Shown: positions 16,058-23,760 of the stretch, piece by piece | Layout: each line of letters starts with the position of its first letter | Numbering within the stretch: position 1 is the stretch's first letter | NCBI RefSeq assembly: GCF_023091225.1 | Contig: NZ_JAHWXM010000003.1 | Coordinates: forward strand, 1 to 64,000 | From: Microbacterium galbinum | Lineage (GTDB): Bacteria; Actinomycetota; Actinomycetes; Actinomycetales; Microbacteriaceae | Length of the DNA stretch: 64,000 bases | Reading direction: 5' to 3' | Notes under the pieces: generated by a model | What the model was told of the DNA's origin: nothing | The model's database searches: none | The model's input: only the letters and a program-made list of their open reading frames with translations | Translations under genes and position numbers: made by a program

Positions 16058-16656
16058 CGATTCGCCTCGCTTGTCGTTGCCAGAGGGACGGGCGGATGCC
16101 CGCACGAGCAGATGCCATCGGCGGTGATCCGGTCCCAGGCGTGGAGCGGGCACGGATCTACGAGGCCAGCGCCCGGCGCGTGCGCCACGAGCGCCGTGAA
16201 TCCGTCGTACGGCCCGCCCTTTGCGCGGATCGGCATGTACTCGCCGCACACGATGCAGCGGCCGACACGGTGGTTCACCGCGTGCCAGCTGGAGCGCTTC
16301 GCACCGGGGCAGGTGCGCGGTCGGCGGACGAACCGAGGCTCGAAGACGATCCCCGCTGCATGCGTCACCTCGACGACGGGTAGCGCGTGTCCCGCGCCTT
16401 GCGCTCGACCCACGCACGTCCCGCACACCGGCACGCTGTCGTCCGGCACGTCTGTCAGGAGCGCGTCGCCGACAGTGAGGTACGAGGCCGAGCACCACAC
16501 GCCGTAGGAGATACGTCCATTCGCGTATACGGTGCCCGTGCGGGGGACGTGCCAGCGCGACATCTTCTTCGTGCGTCCGAACATCGGAGCTTCGGTGAGC
16601 ACCGTCGCGCCGTTGCGCTCAGCGATCGTGTACTGCCGTTCGAGTGTGATGCTCAT
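16054..16656 (-). CDS. Hypothetical phage protein with two CxxC zinc sites
   Basis: A 200-residue protein. N-terminal part: SRWHVPRTGTVYANGRISYG and a VPVCGTCVGRAQG CxxC. C-terminal part: RCIVCGEYMPIRAKGG and a final ICSCGHPPVPL. His and Cys spacing suggests two structural zinc ribbons, perhaps DNA-binding. It is coupled by 4-base overlaps on both sides in the leftward operon. Confidence 0.6.
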   Translation of the reverse strand: MSITLERQYTIAERNGATVLTEAPMFGRTKKMSRWHVPRTGTVYANGRISYGVWCSASYLTVGDALLTDVPDDSVPVCGTCVGRAQGAGHALPVVEVTHAAGIVFEPRFVRRPRTCPGAKRSSWHAVNHRVGRCIVCGEYMPIRAKGGPYDGFTALVAHAPGAGLVDPCPLHAWDRITADGICSCGHPPVPLATTSEANR

Positions 16657-17048
16657 CGCCCGACACCTCCGACCTGCATCGCGTGGCCGTTGACCTTGTT
16701 GATGTTCTGGTAGCCCATGAGCTTCGCCTTGAGCGCGTCCTGCAGGCGCTCCGCGTGGTGCAGCTCGGCCTTCGCCTGGTTCAGCGCACGCATGTGGGGG
16801 AGCGCCGCGAGGCGCGCCTCGGCGAGGCGGTCGTTGTACAGCTCGCGCTTCGATTCGAACTTCGCGGACTCGAACTGACGGGAGTACTCCTCCTCGGCGT
16901 CGTAGCGCTTCCGCTGCAGCTCGTCGAGGACCGGCACAGCGGCCTCGAGCCGGTCGCCGAGGACGCGGATGATGTACTCGACCTCGACGGGGGAGACGGG
17001 GCGGTACTCGATGACCTCGCCCGCGGTGTTGTGGATCATCTCAGTCAC
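16653..17048 (-). CDS. Coiled-coil phage protein
   Basis: A 131-residue mostly helical, charged protein (VLDELQRKRYDAEEEYSRQF; HMRALNQAKAELHHAERLQD) with the start MTEMIHNTAGEVIEYRPVSP. It lies directly after the ERF gene with an 8-base overlap, so it may belong to the recombination set. No family recognised. Confidence 0.6.
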   Translation of the reverse strand: MTEMIHNTAGEVIEYRPVSPVEVEYIIRVLGDRLEAAVPVLDELQRKRYDAEEEYSRQFESAKFESKRELYNDRLAEARLAALPHMRALNQAKAELHHAERLQDALKAKLMGYQNINKVNGHAMQVGGVGR

Positions 17049-17625
17049 GAGGAGCCTCCCCGTTCTCGCGCGCTGCAGCGTTGAGCACGGCGCGACGGGC
17101 GTTCAACGAGGCGAGCACCTGAGGCGTCTTCCACCCCTCGGCGTCGGCGCGCTGATAGACGGCGGTGAGTTCCTCGATCGACTTGCTGTCATCGATGAGG
17201 CGCTTCCACCCCTCCGGCTCGGCCTTCGAGGCCTGGTTGCCGTCGTCATCCTCGTCAGGCGCGACACCGGTCACTGCCGACAGCGCGTAGCGCTTTGCGT
17301 AGGTGACGGCGGAGCCAACGGCCTGCGGTGTTGCGGCGCTCGGGTCGGGGAGCGGCCAGGACCCGTCGATGCTTTCGCCTCCGACGTGCTTGAGGCTGTA
17401 CTCCAGGACGAACCCGGCGGACGTGAGGGTCGGGACGGTGATCCAGGCGAGCCCCTGGCGGGCGAGGGCGGGGAGCACGACGCCGACGACGTCGGCGAGG
17501 TCCGCGTAGTTCGACTTAAAGTGGTCGTTCCGCGAGCCCTTCTGGATGCGCGGCAGCTCGTACTGGAACGCCGACAGTGCAGCGGCGAGTGAGGCGTGCG
17601 GGGTGGTCTTCTCTTCGGTGGTCAT
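17041..17625 (-). CDS. erf: ERF-family single-strand annealing recombinase
   Basis: A 194-residue protein of the ERF superfamily, which binds ssDNA and anneals complementary strands. Visible family features are FQYELPRIQKGSRNDHFKSN, YADLADVVGVVLPALARQGL, and the GSAVTYAKRYALSAVTGVAP block with the following acidic DEDDDGNQA. The tail (about 145-194) is helical. It directly follows a YqaJ-type exonuclease with a 4-base overlap, giving the classic exonuclease-annealase pair for phage homologous recombination. ATG at 17625. Confidence 0.88.
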   Translation of the reverse strand: MTTEEKTTPHASLAAALSAFQYELPRIQKGSRNDHFKSNYADLADVVGVVLPALARQGLAWITVPTLTSAGFVLEYSLKHVGGESIDGSWPLPDPSAATPQAVGSAVTYAKRYALSAVTGVAPDEDDDGNQASKAEPEGWKRLIDDSKSIEELTAVYQRADAEGWKTPQVLASLNARRAVLNAAARENGEAPRD

Positions 17626-18236
17626 GTCCAGGCTTCCTCTCGCGCCTCGTCGAGGAGGCGCAGAACGTGATTGGCGATCGGGACGATCAGTGCGGTGGCG
17701 GCGACGATCTTGGGGTGGTCGCGGTGGAAGACGAGCGTCTGCGGGTCGCGTCGGAGATCCCACGCGACATCGGGTCCCTTGCGGACGAGCTCGCCCCACA
17801 CCCACTCGGCGTGGGCGGCCTCCGGGACGCAGAACATCTGCCAGGCGAGCTGGCGAATCTCGTACGCGGTTGGCTCGGTGACGACCTTGTTGTGCTTCGT
17901 CTTGGTCTCGACGATCACGAACTCGTCACCGACTCGCTTCGTGCCGTCGACAGTGGAGGCGAAGCGCCGGTTCTCGGGGTGATGGATGAACAGGCTGTTC
18001 GGCTCGGCGCCGGCATGTGCGAGGAGCGCGGGCTCCCACCGGTGGCCGGATTCCGTGGTCTCGTTCCCCGAGAAGGTGCGCGGCTCGAGGATCTGTCGCA
18101 CGTACGTCTCGACGGACTCGACCCTCGCGAACTTTCCCGCTGTCGACGAGCCGATGACCTTGTCGTGCACGTTGAGCCACGACTCCCGGTCGTTCGAGTC
18201 CGCGAGTGTCCGATCCAGGACAGCGAGGGCACTCAC
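17622..18236 (-). CDS. YqaJ-type recombination exonuclease (PD-(D/E)xK)
   Basis: A 204-residue nuclease, the likely partner of ERF: it should resect dsDNA ends to expose strands. The motifs are ESGHRWEPALLAHAG (acidic residue and basic patch), then TVDGTKRVGDEFVIVETKTK, giving the D...ExK catalytic core (ETK), and YEIRQLAWQMFCV near the end, as in YqaJ/lambda exonuclease. It starts at GTG 18236, overlapping the upstream stop as GTGA. Length is normal for the family. Confidence 0.85.
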   Translation of the reverse strand: MSALAVLDRTLADSNDRESWLNVHDKVIGSSTAGKFARVESVETYVRQILEPRTFSGNETTESGHRWEPALLAHAGAEPNSLFIHHPENRRFASTVDGTKRVGDEFVIVETKTKHNKVVTEPTAYEIRQLAWQMFCVPEAAHAEWVWGELVRKGPDVAWDLRRDPQTLVFHRDHPKIVAATALIVPIANHVLRLLDEAREEAWT

Positions 18237-18532
18237 GAGAGGGCCGCCTTGATCTCGGGCTTCACGTTGAGGTAGCCGTCGACTGACTCCGGGTTGTCGA
18301 GGATGCCGTGTTCGGTGACCATGACACGCCCGTGCACCTGGAGCTCGTGTGCCGCGAGCGCGATGCGATTCGCGATGCGCTGTTGCTCGACGAGGGCGAG
18401 GGTCGCATGCGCCTGTGCTATGAGCGCGTTGTCTCGGACAGTGAATTCGAACTGGCCTTCTGCGGCCTGCTGCTCGTGCGCCCAGTCGATGTGATCCTGA
18501 GCCGACCGCGCGTGATCGATTCGCGCTTCCAT
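18233..18532 (-). CDS. Hypothetical helical phage protein
   Basis: A 99-residue helical protein (MEARIDHARSAQDHIDWAHE; LIAQAHATLALVEQQRIANR) ending NPESVDGYLNVKPEIKAALS. It lies between the SbcC-like ATPase and the YqaJ nuclease and overlaps both by a few bases, so it may act with them. No family recognised. Confidence 0.55.
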   Translation of the reverse strand: MEARIDHARSAQDHIDWAHEQQAAEGQFEFTVRDNALIAQAHATLALVEQQRIANRIALAAHELQVHGRVMVTEHGILDNPESVDGYLNVKPEIKAALS

Positions 18533-19782
18533 CAGGCCACCGCCTCGTCTGTGAGGGCACCGTCGCGGACGGTGAACCCGATCTGGCGGGACTCGTCGCG
18601 GTCGCGCTCGACGAGGACCGTGTAGCCGCGCTCGTCGGCGACCTCACGGATCGCGGCGAGGGAGTCGGCGTCGAGCAGGTCGCCGTCCTTGACGATGACG
18701 AGCTTGAGCTTCGGGTCACCGGCCGTCGCGATCGCGAACGCGACGCGGCGGCGCATGGCGCTGTTGACCTGGCCGAACGGGACGCCGTCGAAGGTGACGC
18801 CGTTCTCGTCGATGGACAGGCCCGCGACGGGGAACTCGGCGGCGGCGAGGCCGTCACGCTTCGTCTTCTCGATCGCGTCGAGCGCGTGCTGCGCGCCCTG
18901 GTGCTCGTGCTCCGCCGCGGCGAGTTCCGCGGCCGTGCGCTCGCGCGCCTTCCGATCGCGCACGGCCTGGTTGATCGCGTCGAGGCTGCGGAGACGCTCC
19001 TGCAGCGGCTCGACGTCGACCGGCTTCGGGATGAGTGCGAGCGCATCGCGGGCGACTTCCTGCTGCTCGCCGACCTGCTCCCGCAGCGCCATGATCTCGT
19101 TGTGCTGACGGGTCAGCTCGTCGTACCGCGCCGCGAGAGCGTCGTACCGGGACTGCGCGTCCTCGGCCTGGCGCTGCGCGAGACGGGCGGCGTCGATCGC
19201 CTCGAGGATCTCGGCCGACGACACCTCCTCAGCGGGGACGTCGTCGCCGGGCTTCGGCAGACTGGCGAGCGCGCCCTCCAGTCGCTTCACCTCGCGGCCC
19301 GCCTCCAGGCGTCGCTGCTCCGCGCCCGCCTTCTCGCGGCCGAGGGTGTCAAGGTCGAACGGGAGGTCGACCTTCTCCAGCAGGGCGTCGCGCTGGCGGC
19401 GCTCGTCGAGGTTGAGGAACGCGACCGGGTCGAAGATCGCGCCGCCGAGCAGCGACGCGACGACATCCGAGGGGCGCGAGTACTTCGCGCCGTCGAGCGC
19501 CTCGACCTGGAGGGTGCCCGCGGTGCCGTTCTTCGTCCACCGGCGGGAGATCCGCAGCCGCAGGTCCTCGTCCACGTATTCGGCGCGGGCCTCATCCGCG
19601 CCCTCGCGGATCGGTTTCGGGGTGAGCTTCGAGCCCTTCGGGTCGAACAGCTCCGTGATCGCGTCGATGAACGACGACTTGCCCGCGCCGTTCCCGTCAG
19701 CGATGACGACCAGGCTCCCGGTGGGAGAGAGGTCGATCTGGCGGACGCCCTTGTAGTCCGAGACGGAGAAGCGCTTAGTCAT
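18532..19782 (-). CDS. SbcC/RecF-like AAA ATPase, phage recombination
   Basis: A 416-residue ABC/SMC-type ATPase. Walker A is DGNGAGKSSFIDAI (about 29-42), and the middle (about 150-290) is a long coiled coil (LEAGREVKRLEGALASLPKP; RYDELTRQHNEIMALREQVG). The C-terminal region has the FGQVNSAMRRRVAFAIAT signature-like segment and a Walker B-like LKLVIVKDGDLLD. It is smaller than cellular SbcC and typical of phage versions that pair with a nuclease; here YqaJ is two genes away. It overlaps the short membrane gene by 8 bases. Confidence 0.85.
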   Translation of the reverse strand: MTKRFSVSDYKGVRQIDLSPTGSLVVIADGNGAGKSSFIDAITELFDPKGSKLTPKPIREGADEARAEYVDEDLRLRISRRWTKNGTAGTLQVEALDGAKYSRPSDVVASLLGGAIFDPVAFLNLDERRQRDALLEKVDLPFDLDTLGREKAGAEQRRLEAGREVKRLEGALASLPKPGDDVPAEEVSSAEILEAIDAARLAQRQAEDAQSRYDALAARYDELTRQHNEIMALREQVGEQQEVARDALALIPKPVDVEPLQERLRSLDAINQAVRDRKARERTAAELAAAEHEHQGAQHALDAIEKTKRDGLAAAEFPVAGLSIDENGVTFDGVPFGQVNSAMRRRVAFAIATAGDPKLKLVIVKDGDLLDADSLAAIREVADERGYTVLVERDRDESRQIGFTVRDGALTDEAVA

Positions 19783-19963
19783 GGTGGTGTGCCTTTCGAG
19801 AGTTGGGGTCGGACTCGGCGAACGCGCCGAAGGTCCAGAGGATGAAGACGAACAGCGCCGCGAACGCGGCGACGAGGATGGTGGAAGGCCAGCCGTGCGG
19901 GGCGACGAACAGGCCGACGAGGCAGATCACGGCCCAGATAATCGCGACCCAGCGGAGGATCAC
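19775..19963 (-). CDS. Two-helix membrane protein
   Basis: A 62-residue protein from GTG 19963 (MILRWVAIIWAVICLVGLFV, then STILVAAFAALFVFILWTFG) with two membrane segments and a His-rich end (RKAHHHD). The GTG overlaps the upstream stop as GTGA. It is expressed with the early genes; role unknown. Confidence 0.6.
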   Translation of the reverse strand: MILRWVAIIWAVICLVGLFVAPHGWPSTILVAAFAALFVFILWTFGAFAESDPNSRKAHHHD

Positions 19964-20190
19964 GACACCCGCTCCGACCACTCGTGACCGCACACATCGC
20001 GCGGGCACTGCAGGTCCACGAACACCGGGTCGGGTCCGTCGATCACGAGCGCGCCGACCGTGCGCTGGCAGTTCGGGCAGATCGTCCCGTGGAGCGCGCC
20101 CATGAGATCCGGCGCGGGCTCGGTGCGCTGCTCGGCGACCTGCTTCGCAGCACCGAACACGTCGGACTCTTCGGTGACCACCGAGCTCAT
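19960..20190 (-). CDS. Small zinc-ribbon protein
   Basis: A 76-residue protein with ICPNCQRTVGALVIDG and LQCPRDVCGHEWSERVS, a compact four-Cys (plus His) zinc ribbon. The N-terminal part is acidic (MSSVVTEESDVFGAAKQVAE). It overlaps neighbours on both sides. Possibly nucleic-acid binding. Confidence 0.6.
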   Translation of the reverse strand: MSSVVTEESDVFGAAKQVAEQRTEPAPDLMGALHGTICPNCQRTVGALVIDGPDPVFVDLQCPRDVCGHEWSERVS

Positions 20191-20435
20191 GCGGCGTCAC
20201 CACCCGTCGAGAACTGCGCGGCCCTGCGGCGGCGATCCTGAGCGATGAAGAAGTCGCGGAGGGCGGTTCGTCCGTCCATCGCGACCGGGGCATCGGTCCC
20301 CACCGTGCCCCGGTCGGACGTGCCGGAAGCCCCAGCCGGCTTCCCGAACCCCATTTCCGGGAGAGGGTGCGCGTCGGCGACGACGCGAGCAGAGAGCGGA
20401 GCCGGTTCGACGCCCGGGAGGATCTTGGTGAGCAT
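20187..20435 (-). CDS. Hypothetical phage protein
   Basis: An 82-residue protein (MLTKILPGVEPAPLSARVVA...) that is Ala/Gly-rich and ends with a basic helix (LRDFFIAQDRRRRAAQF). ATG at 20435 with a weak site (AGGACG). Real-gene support is the 4-base coupling with the next gene. No family recognised. Confidence 0.5.
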   Translation of the reverse strand: MLTKILPGVEPAPLSARVVADAHPLPEMGFGKPAGASGTSDRGTVGTDAPVAMDGRTALRDFFIAQDRRRRAAQFSTGGDAA

Positions 20436-20450
20436 GCGCTCGTCCTTTCG

Positions 20451-20543
20451 TCAGGCCGCGGACGGCAGGGAGTTGTTCTGCTCGGCGAGAGCGCGGAGCA
20501 GGTAGTCGGCCAGATCGGCCAGACATTCATCACGGGTAGGCAT
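20451..20543 (-). CDS. Very short first gene of the leftward early operon
   Basis: A 30-residue frame (MPTRDECLADLADYLLRALA plus EQNNSLPSAA) with a ribosome site AAAGGA about 10 bases before ATG 20543. It is the first gene after the long leader that contains the tRNA-like stem. The frame is open further upstream to an ATG at 20692, which would give an 80-residue protein running through the RNA-like element; I prefer the short start because of its ribosome site. Confidence 0.45.
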   Translation of the reverse strand: MPTRDECLADLADYLLRALAEQNNSLPSAA

Positions 20544-20565
20544 GGCTGCGTCCTTTCGTGGGGAG

Positions 20566-20613
20566 TGCCGCCGCCCGGACTCGAACCGGGAAGATGCCTG
20601 CACACTCGGCGGC
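20566..20613 (-). other. tRNA-like acceptor/T-arm minihelix in the early leader
   Basis: On the minus strand, GCCGCCG (20613-20607) pairs perfectly with CGGCGGC (20573-20567), followed by an A at 20566. Inside the pair is a perfect T-arm: CCCGG, loop TTCGAGT, CCGGG (20590-20574). Between acceptor and T-arm are 16 bases with no D-arm or anticodon arm. This is an acceptor plus T-arm minihelix of 48 bases rather than a tRNA. It ends 22 bases before the first early ATG (20543). Function unknown; the remainder of 20614-20909 shows only weak -10 candidates (TATGCG at 20712-20707, minus strand) and no convincing gene. Confidence 0.5.
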
Positions 20614-20909
20614 TGGTCGGTCCGTTCCTGACGAGTCGTCGGCACGCCTCTACGTGCCTCGTCGTCGTGTGCTGACTCACCCCGCGATTGCATGAGGGAG
20701 GGTGAACGCATAGCTACCGGCCAAAGTTGTTGGCTCCGCTCATCCGGTTGCGTTCCTTGGGGGCGGCCTCTCCGCTGCCTGCGGCCCGTCCATTCGTCCC
20801 AGTTCGACCCTGCGTCGCGTCCCGCCCCCTGTGGCGTGGGGGAGGCGTATCTTCGCCGGTGAGCGGTGTTGAGTTGTCAGAAGTGCGAGCGCCCGAAGGC
20901 GCGACGAAT

Positions 20910-20932
20910 AGCGCCCCTGATCGCTCGGGGCT
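20910..20932 (-). terminator. Candidate stem-loop after the Cro-like gene
   Basis: AGCCCC and GGGGCGCT arms (20932-20910, leftward reading) lie 21 bases after the HTH stop codon at 20954 and are followed by ATTCGTCG. The stem is short and imperfect. Confidence 0.4.
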
Positions 20933-20953
20933 GGATGGACGTGTGCCTGACCG

Positions 20954-21199
20954 CTACGCGGCCGACATCTCCGGTTCCGCACGTGGCTTGCGGGTCGGGT
21001 TCGCGATGTACTCGCTGAGAGCACCGATGGTGTTCGCGACGTACTTCACGGACACGTTCGCGGCCTTCCCGTTCTCCACCGTGGAGAGGTAGCCCGCCGA
21101 TCGCCCCGTGAGCTCCGCTGCTTCCGCGAGCGTGAGCCCAGCAAGTTCACGAACGGCACGGATGCTCTGACCCGCTGTGACTGCCGCTTCGTTCTGCAT
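20954..21199 (-). CDS. Cro-like HTH (XRE) regulator
   Basis: An 81-residue protein with one XRE-type HTH: SIRAVRELAGLTLAEAAELT followed by GRSAGYLSTVENGKAANVSV. It faces away from the larger repressor at 21300 across a short operator region, the classic CI/Cro arrangement, so it probably turns the lytic direction on. I take ATG 21199 (MQNEAAVTAG...); a GTG at 21226 would add nine residues but lies in the AT-rich promoter. It is the first gene to be read leftwards. Confidence 0.75.
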   Translation of the reverse strand: MQNEAAVTAGQSIRAVRELAGLTLAEAAELTGRSAGYLSTVENGKAANVSVKYVANTIGALSEYIANPTRKPRAEPEMSAA

Positions 21200-21299
21200 G
21201 AGTAAGAATTTATCAGAGTTACCCACAACGTGGGGGAAGTTTCTCAGAAATTACCCCAGAAACTTCGCGAAATGGGGAACACCTGTTAACGTTGTCCCC
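21200..21299. promoter_or_regulatory. Divergent operator/promoter region of the lysogeny switch
   Basis: This AT-richer 100-base region separates the Cro-like gene and the repressor. It has a perfect inverted repeat, GAAGTTTCT (21236-21244) and AGAAACTTC (21258-21266), a palindrome GTTAAC (21285-21290), and ACAACGTGGGG near 21225 echoed as AACGTTGTCCCC (21288-21299). Likely -10 boxes are TAACGT (21287-21292) for the repressor and TAAATT (21212-21207, minus strand) for the Cro-like gene; both start codons are 13 bases downstream, so both transcripts are probably leaderless. Confidence 0.65.
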
Positions 21300-21812
21300 A
21301 TGAACACACGTGACCGTGGGGAACTTCCGATCTCCGGGCCGATTGACGTTGATGCGCTGACAGCAGAAGGCCGAGCGCAGCTAGGCCCGCTCATCGAAGC
21401 GCGTCGCAAGTCGCGCGGCATGACACAGCTCGAACTCGCCGTCGCGGCGGGCGTGGACCGGAAGACCCTCGGCACGATCGAGAGCGGCAAGCGCGCCGGT
21501 CAGGCGGACAAGCTCCGTGCGCTGCTCGAGGCGCTCGAAATCCCGCAACTCGGCGACGTCGACCGCGGTTACGACGACGCGACGCGGTCCTTCATCGCCA
21601 GCACGGCGCCGATCTTCGACAGGCTGCCCGCATCGATCAAGGCAGAAGCGCAGCATGACGTCGTCGTGCTGCTCACCGGGAAGCTCGCCCGGTCCGCGAA
21701 TGTCGACGCCTCCGTGGATGATGTCGAACACCGGGAGCCGCGCACGCTCCACGGCCTGGCCGCCGACGAAGGCCCCATGAAGATGGATCAGCCGGCCGCC
21801 GACGAAGACTGA
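21300..21812 (+). CDS. Prophage repressor (XRE HTH)
   Basis: A 170-residue repressor-like protein. The HTH is KSRGMTQLELAVAAGVDRKT followed by LGTIESGKRAGQ (about residues 36-65), with a helical C-terminal part (DRLPASIKAEAQHDVVVLLT) and an acidic end. There is no S24 peptidase domain, so induction must work through another route, most likely cleavage by the ImmA/IrrE peptidase encoded 23 bases downstream. The ATG at 21300 lacks a Shine-Dalgarno. Expressed divergently from the Cro-like gene. Confidence 0.8.
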   Translation: MNTRDRGELPISGPIDVDALTAEGRAQLGPLIEARRKSRGMTQLELAVAAGVDRKTLGTIESGKRAGQADKLRALLEALEIPQLGDVDRGYDDATRSFIASTAPIFDRLPASIKAEAQHDVVVLLTGKLARSANVDASVDDVEHREPRTLHGLAADEGPMKMDQPAADED

Positions 21813-21835
21813 CCAGACCGTCCGGGGGGATATCA

Positions 21836-22267
21836 ATGCGGCAACTGCTCGCGCTCGCCAACGAATACGGAGTGCACGTCCACTTCTGGGCTCTGCCTGA
21901 GCGGATTCGGGGTCTCTACGATCACGAGGAGCGCAGGATCTACCTGAACCTCCGCCTCACACCGTTCGAGCGGCGGTCGACGCTGGCGCACGAACTCGGC
22001 CACGCTCACTACGGCCATGACTGCACGTCTCCGCGCGGCGAGAAGCAGGCGCGTTCTTACGCTGCCGGCCTACTCATCGACCCCGAGGAGTACGAGCGCC
22101 TCGAGCGCATCAACCCGGACAAGCACTGGCTCGCGGAAGAGTTCTCCGTGACGCCTCAGATCATCCACGACTACGAGCACCACTTCCTCACTCGCCTCCG
22201 CGGCATCACCTACAGTCGCGCACGGATGGGCGTCGGGCAGTGGGCACACAGGAGCGTCCATGCCTAA
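21836..22267 (+). CDS. immA: ImmA/IrrE-family metallopeptidase
   Basis: A 143-residue zinc peptidase. The active site AHELGH (H52, E53, H56) and the downstream acidic helix (LLIDPEEYERLERINPD) define the ImmA/IrrE (DUF955) fold; the length is normal. In ICEBs1-type elements this enzyme cleaves the neighbouring repressor on DNA damage. It lies 23 bases after the repressor and overlaps the integrase by 8 bases, making a repressor-antirepressor-integrase transcript. Confidence 0.9.
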   Translation: MRQLLALANEYGVHVHFWALPERIRGLYDHEERRIYLNLRLTPFERRSTLAHELGHAHYGHDCTSPRGEKQARSYAAGLLIDPEEYERLERINPDKHWLAEEFSVTPQIIHDYEHHFLTRLRGITYSRARMGVGQWAHRSVHA

Positions 22268-23735
22268 CCTCAGACCTGTCGCGGAGTCGGCCCCCCGACG
22301 CGCGGTCGCGATGATCCGCGTCTCCAAAGAGCGCGAGGAGATGCACTCCCCGGAGATGCAGCGAGTCGCGATCGAGAAGTACGCCGACGCGAACAACTTG
22401 CAGATCATCGACTGGGTCGAGGGCATCGACGAGTCAGGATCCGACAAGCGTTCCGCCTGGTGGTCACGCCTCGACCAGTCCATCGCGCGGATGGAAGCTC
22501 GCGAGTTCGAGCTGATCCTCGTGTGGCGGTTCAGCCGCGTCGGACGCCAGCGCCTCCGGTGGGCAGTCGCGCTCGATCGAGTCGACACTCTCGGCGGCAT
22601 GATCATCTCCGTACTGGAGCCCGTCGAGTCCGCGACAGCTTCCGGACGGTTCGCGCGCGGCATGCTCGGCGAGATGAACGCGTACCAGGCAGAACTCATC
22701 GGCGAGCAGTGGCGCGAGACCCACGAGCGCCGCCGCAGGGCAGGCCTCCCGCACGGCAACCATCGCCGCTTCGGCTACGAGCTCATCGACGGACGATTCG
22801 AACCCGATCCGGTCACGGGGCCGATCCTCGCCGAGATCTACCGACGCGCACTCCGCGGCGACGGCACAGGACGAATCACCCGCTGGCTCAACGAGGCCGG
22901 CGTGCTCACCACCGCTGGCATGCCCTGGCTCGCAACCAACCTGTATGCGATGCTCGACGGTGGGTTCGGCGCAGGGCTCATCGTGCACCGGCCAAACTGG
23001 AAGAACAAGCGGCTCCCGAAGACCGAGTGGATCTTCCACCCCGGCGCTCACGCAGCGGTCATCGAACCTCGGGAATGGGCCGACTACTGGGCGCGCCGCG
23101 TCGCCCGCTCCGAGCCGTCTCGGAGCGTCGAGGCACGTCACCTCCTCACCGGCATCATCTACTGCGGCGACTGCGGCGCTCGCATGAACTACAGCGACCG
23201 TAGGTACGTATGTACGTTCGCGTCGCGCTCGAAGGGCACGGGTCGGCGAATCGTCACGATCAACGCCGAGATCGCTGAACGCGCGGTCGAAGAGTGGGTG
23301 ATGTCGCTCGCGAACGATACCGATGCCCTCCTGGCTGCGCGCGCAGCGAGCAACACGCACCGCGTGCGCTCGGTCAACGACGCGGATGCGATCGCACGCC
23401 GCATCGCCCGCATCGATGAGCGCATGGCGACGCTCACCATCAGGGCACTCGACGAGACAGCCGGCATCCCGGAAGCGGCGTACCGAGCGGCCGTGCAGAA
23501 GCTGGACGCCGAGCGCTCGAGCCTCGCCGAGCGGCAGCAGTCATTCGAGATCGCCAATGCTCGTACTGAGGTCGACGTACGGCAAGTGGCGACCACACTC
23601 GCGAACGCGTGGGAATCGCTGGAGACGTTCGCTCGTCGGCAAGCGCTGATGAAAGTCACCTCGGCTGTCCTCGTCCGCATCGGAAAGGGGGCAGATCGGG
23701 TGCTGGTCGTGCCGAAGTGGAGTGCGCGGGGTTAG
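22260..23735 (+). CDS. int: Large serine integrase
   Basis: A 491-residue large serine recombinase that joins attP and attB. Catalytic S22 is in MIRVSKEREEMHS, with further active-site Arg in RFSRVGRQRLRWA. The recombinase domain (about 165-290: HRRFGYELIDGRFEPDPVTG), a zinc ribbon with C302, C305 and C318 but no obvious fourth Cys, and a coiled coil (about 370-455) follow in the usual order. The stop codon is about 7 bases from the resumption of tadA, as expected for int beside attR. It overlaps immA by 8 bases. Confidence 0.93.
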   Translation: MPNLRPVAESAPRRAVAMIRVSKEREEMHSPEMQRVAIEKYADANNLQIIDWVEGIDESGSDKRSAWWSRLDQSIARMEAREFELILVWRFSRVGRQRLRWAVALDRVDTLGGMIISVLEPVESATASGRFARGMLGEMNAYQAELIGEQWRETHERRRRAGLPHGNHRRFGYELIDGRFEPDPVTGPILAEIYRRALRGDGTGRITRWLNEAGVLTTAGMPWLATNLYAMLDGGFGAGLIVHRPNWKNKRLPKTEWIFHPGAHAAVIEPREWADYWARRVARSEPSRSVEARHLLTGIIYCGDCGARMNYSDRRYVCTFASRSKGTGRRIVTINAEIAERAVEEWVMSLANDTDALLAARAASNTHRVRSVNDADAIARRIARIDERMATLTIRALDETAGIPEAAYRAAVQKLDAERSSLAERQQSFEIANARTEVDVRQVATTLANAWESLETFARRQALMKVTSAVLVRIGKGADRVLVVPKWSARG

Positions 23736-23760
23736 TTATAGCCCGTCAACATCCGAAAGT
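23736..23760 (+). other. Probable attR junction (prophage/host)
   Basis: Between the integrase stop (23733-23735) and the point where tadA reading resumes (GTCAACATCCGAAAG, encoding VNIRK, from 23745) there are fewer than 10 bases of neutral sequence. Serine integrases use a 2-base crossover within sites of about 40-50 bases, so the core lies here or a few bases into tadA. Its exact position needs attL, which is outside the window. Confidence 0.65.

Larger units (their letters stand above)
1..23741. mobile_element. Temperate siphovirus-type prophage, right-hand portion
   Basis: The block holds terminase, portal and MuF head genes, recombination genes, a repressor/ImmA immunity region and a large serine integrase, ending exactly where a split host tadA gene resumes. 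Nearly all genes run leftwards with 1-11 base overlaps (ATGA, GTGA, TGATG), typical of phage operons. The left end, with the remaining capsid, tail and lysis genes and attL, lies beyond base 1. The junction at about 23736-23760 is placed from the end of the integrase and the return of tadA reading frame; the exact crossover bases are not determined. Confidence 0.95.

Noticed and set aside
20566-20645. A complete tRNA gene on the minus strand
   Set aside because: The T-arm is perfect, but no 5-pair anticodon stem can be formed with any upstream bases, the alternative acceptor arm has a mismatch, and the D-arm is not recognisable. Kept only as a minihelix.
20451-20692. An 80-residue protein starting at 20692 (minus strand)
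   Set aside because: It would read through the tRNA-like element and lacks a ribosome site; the 20543 start is better supported.
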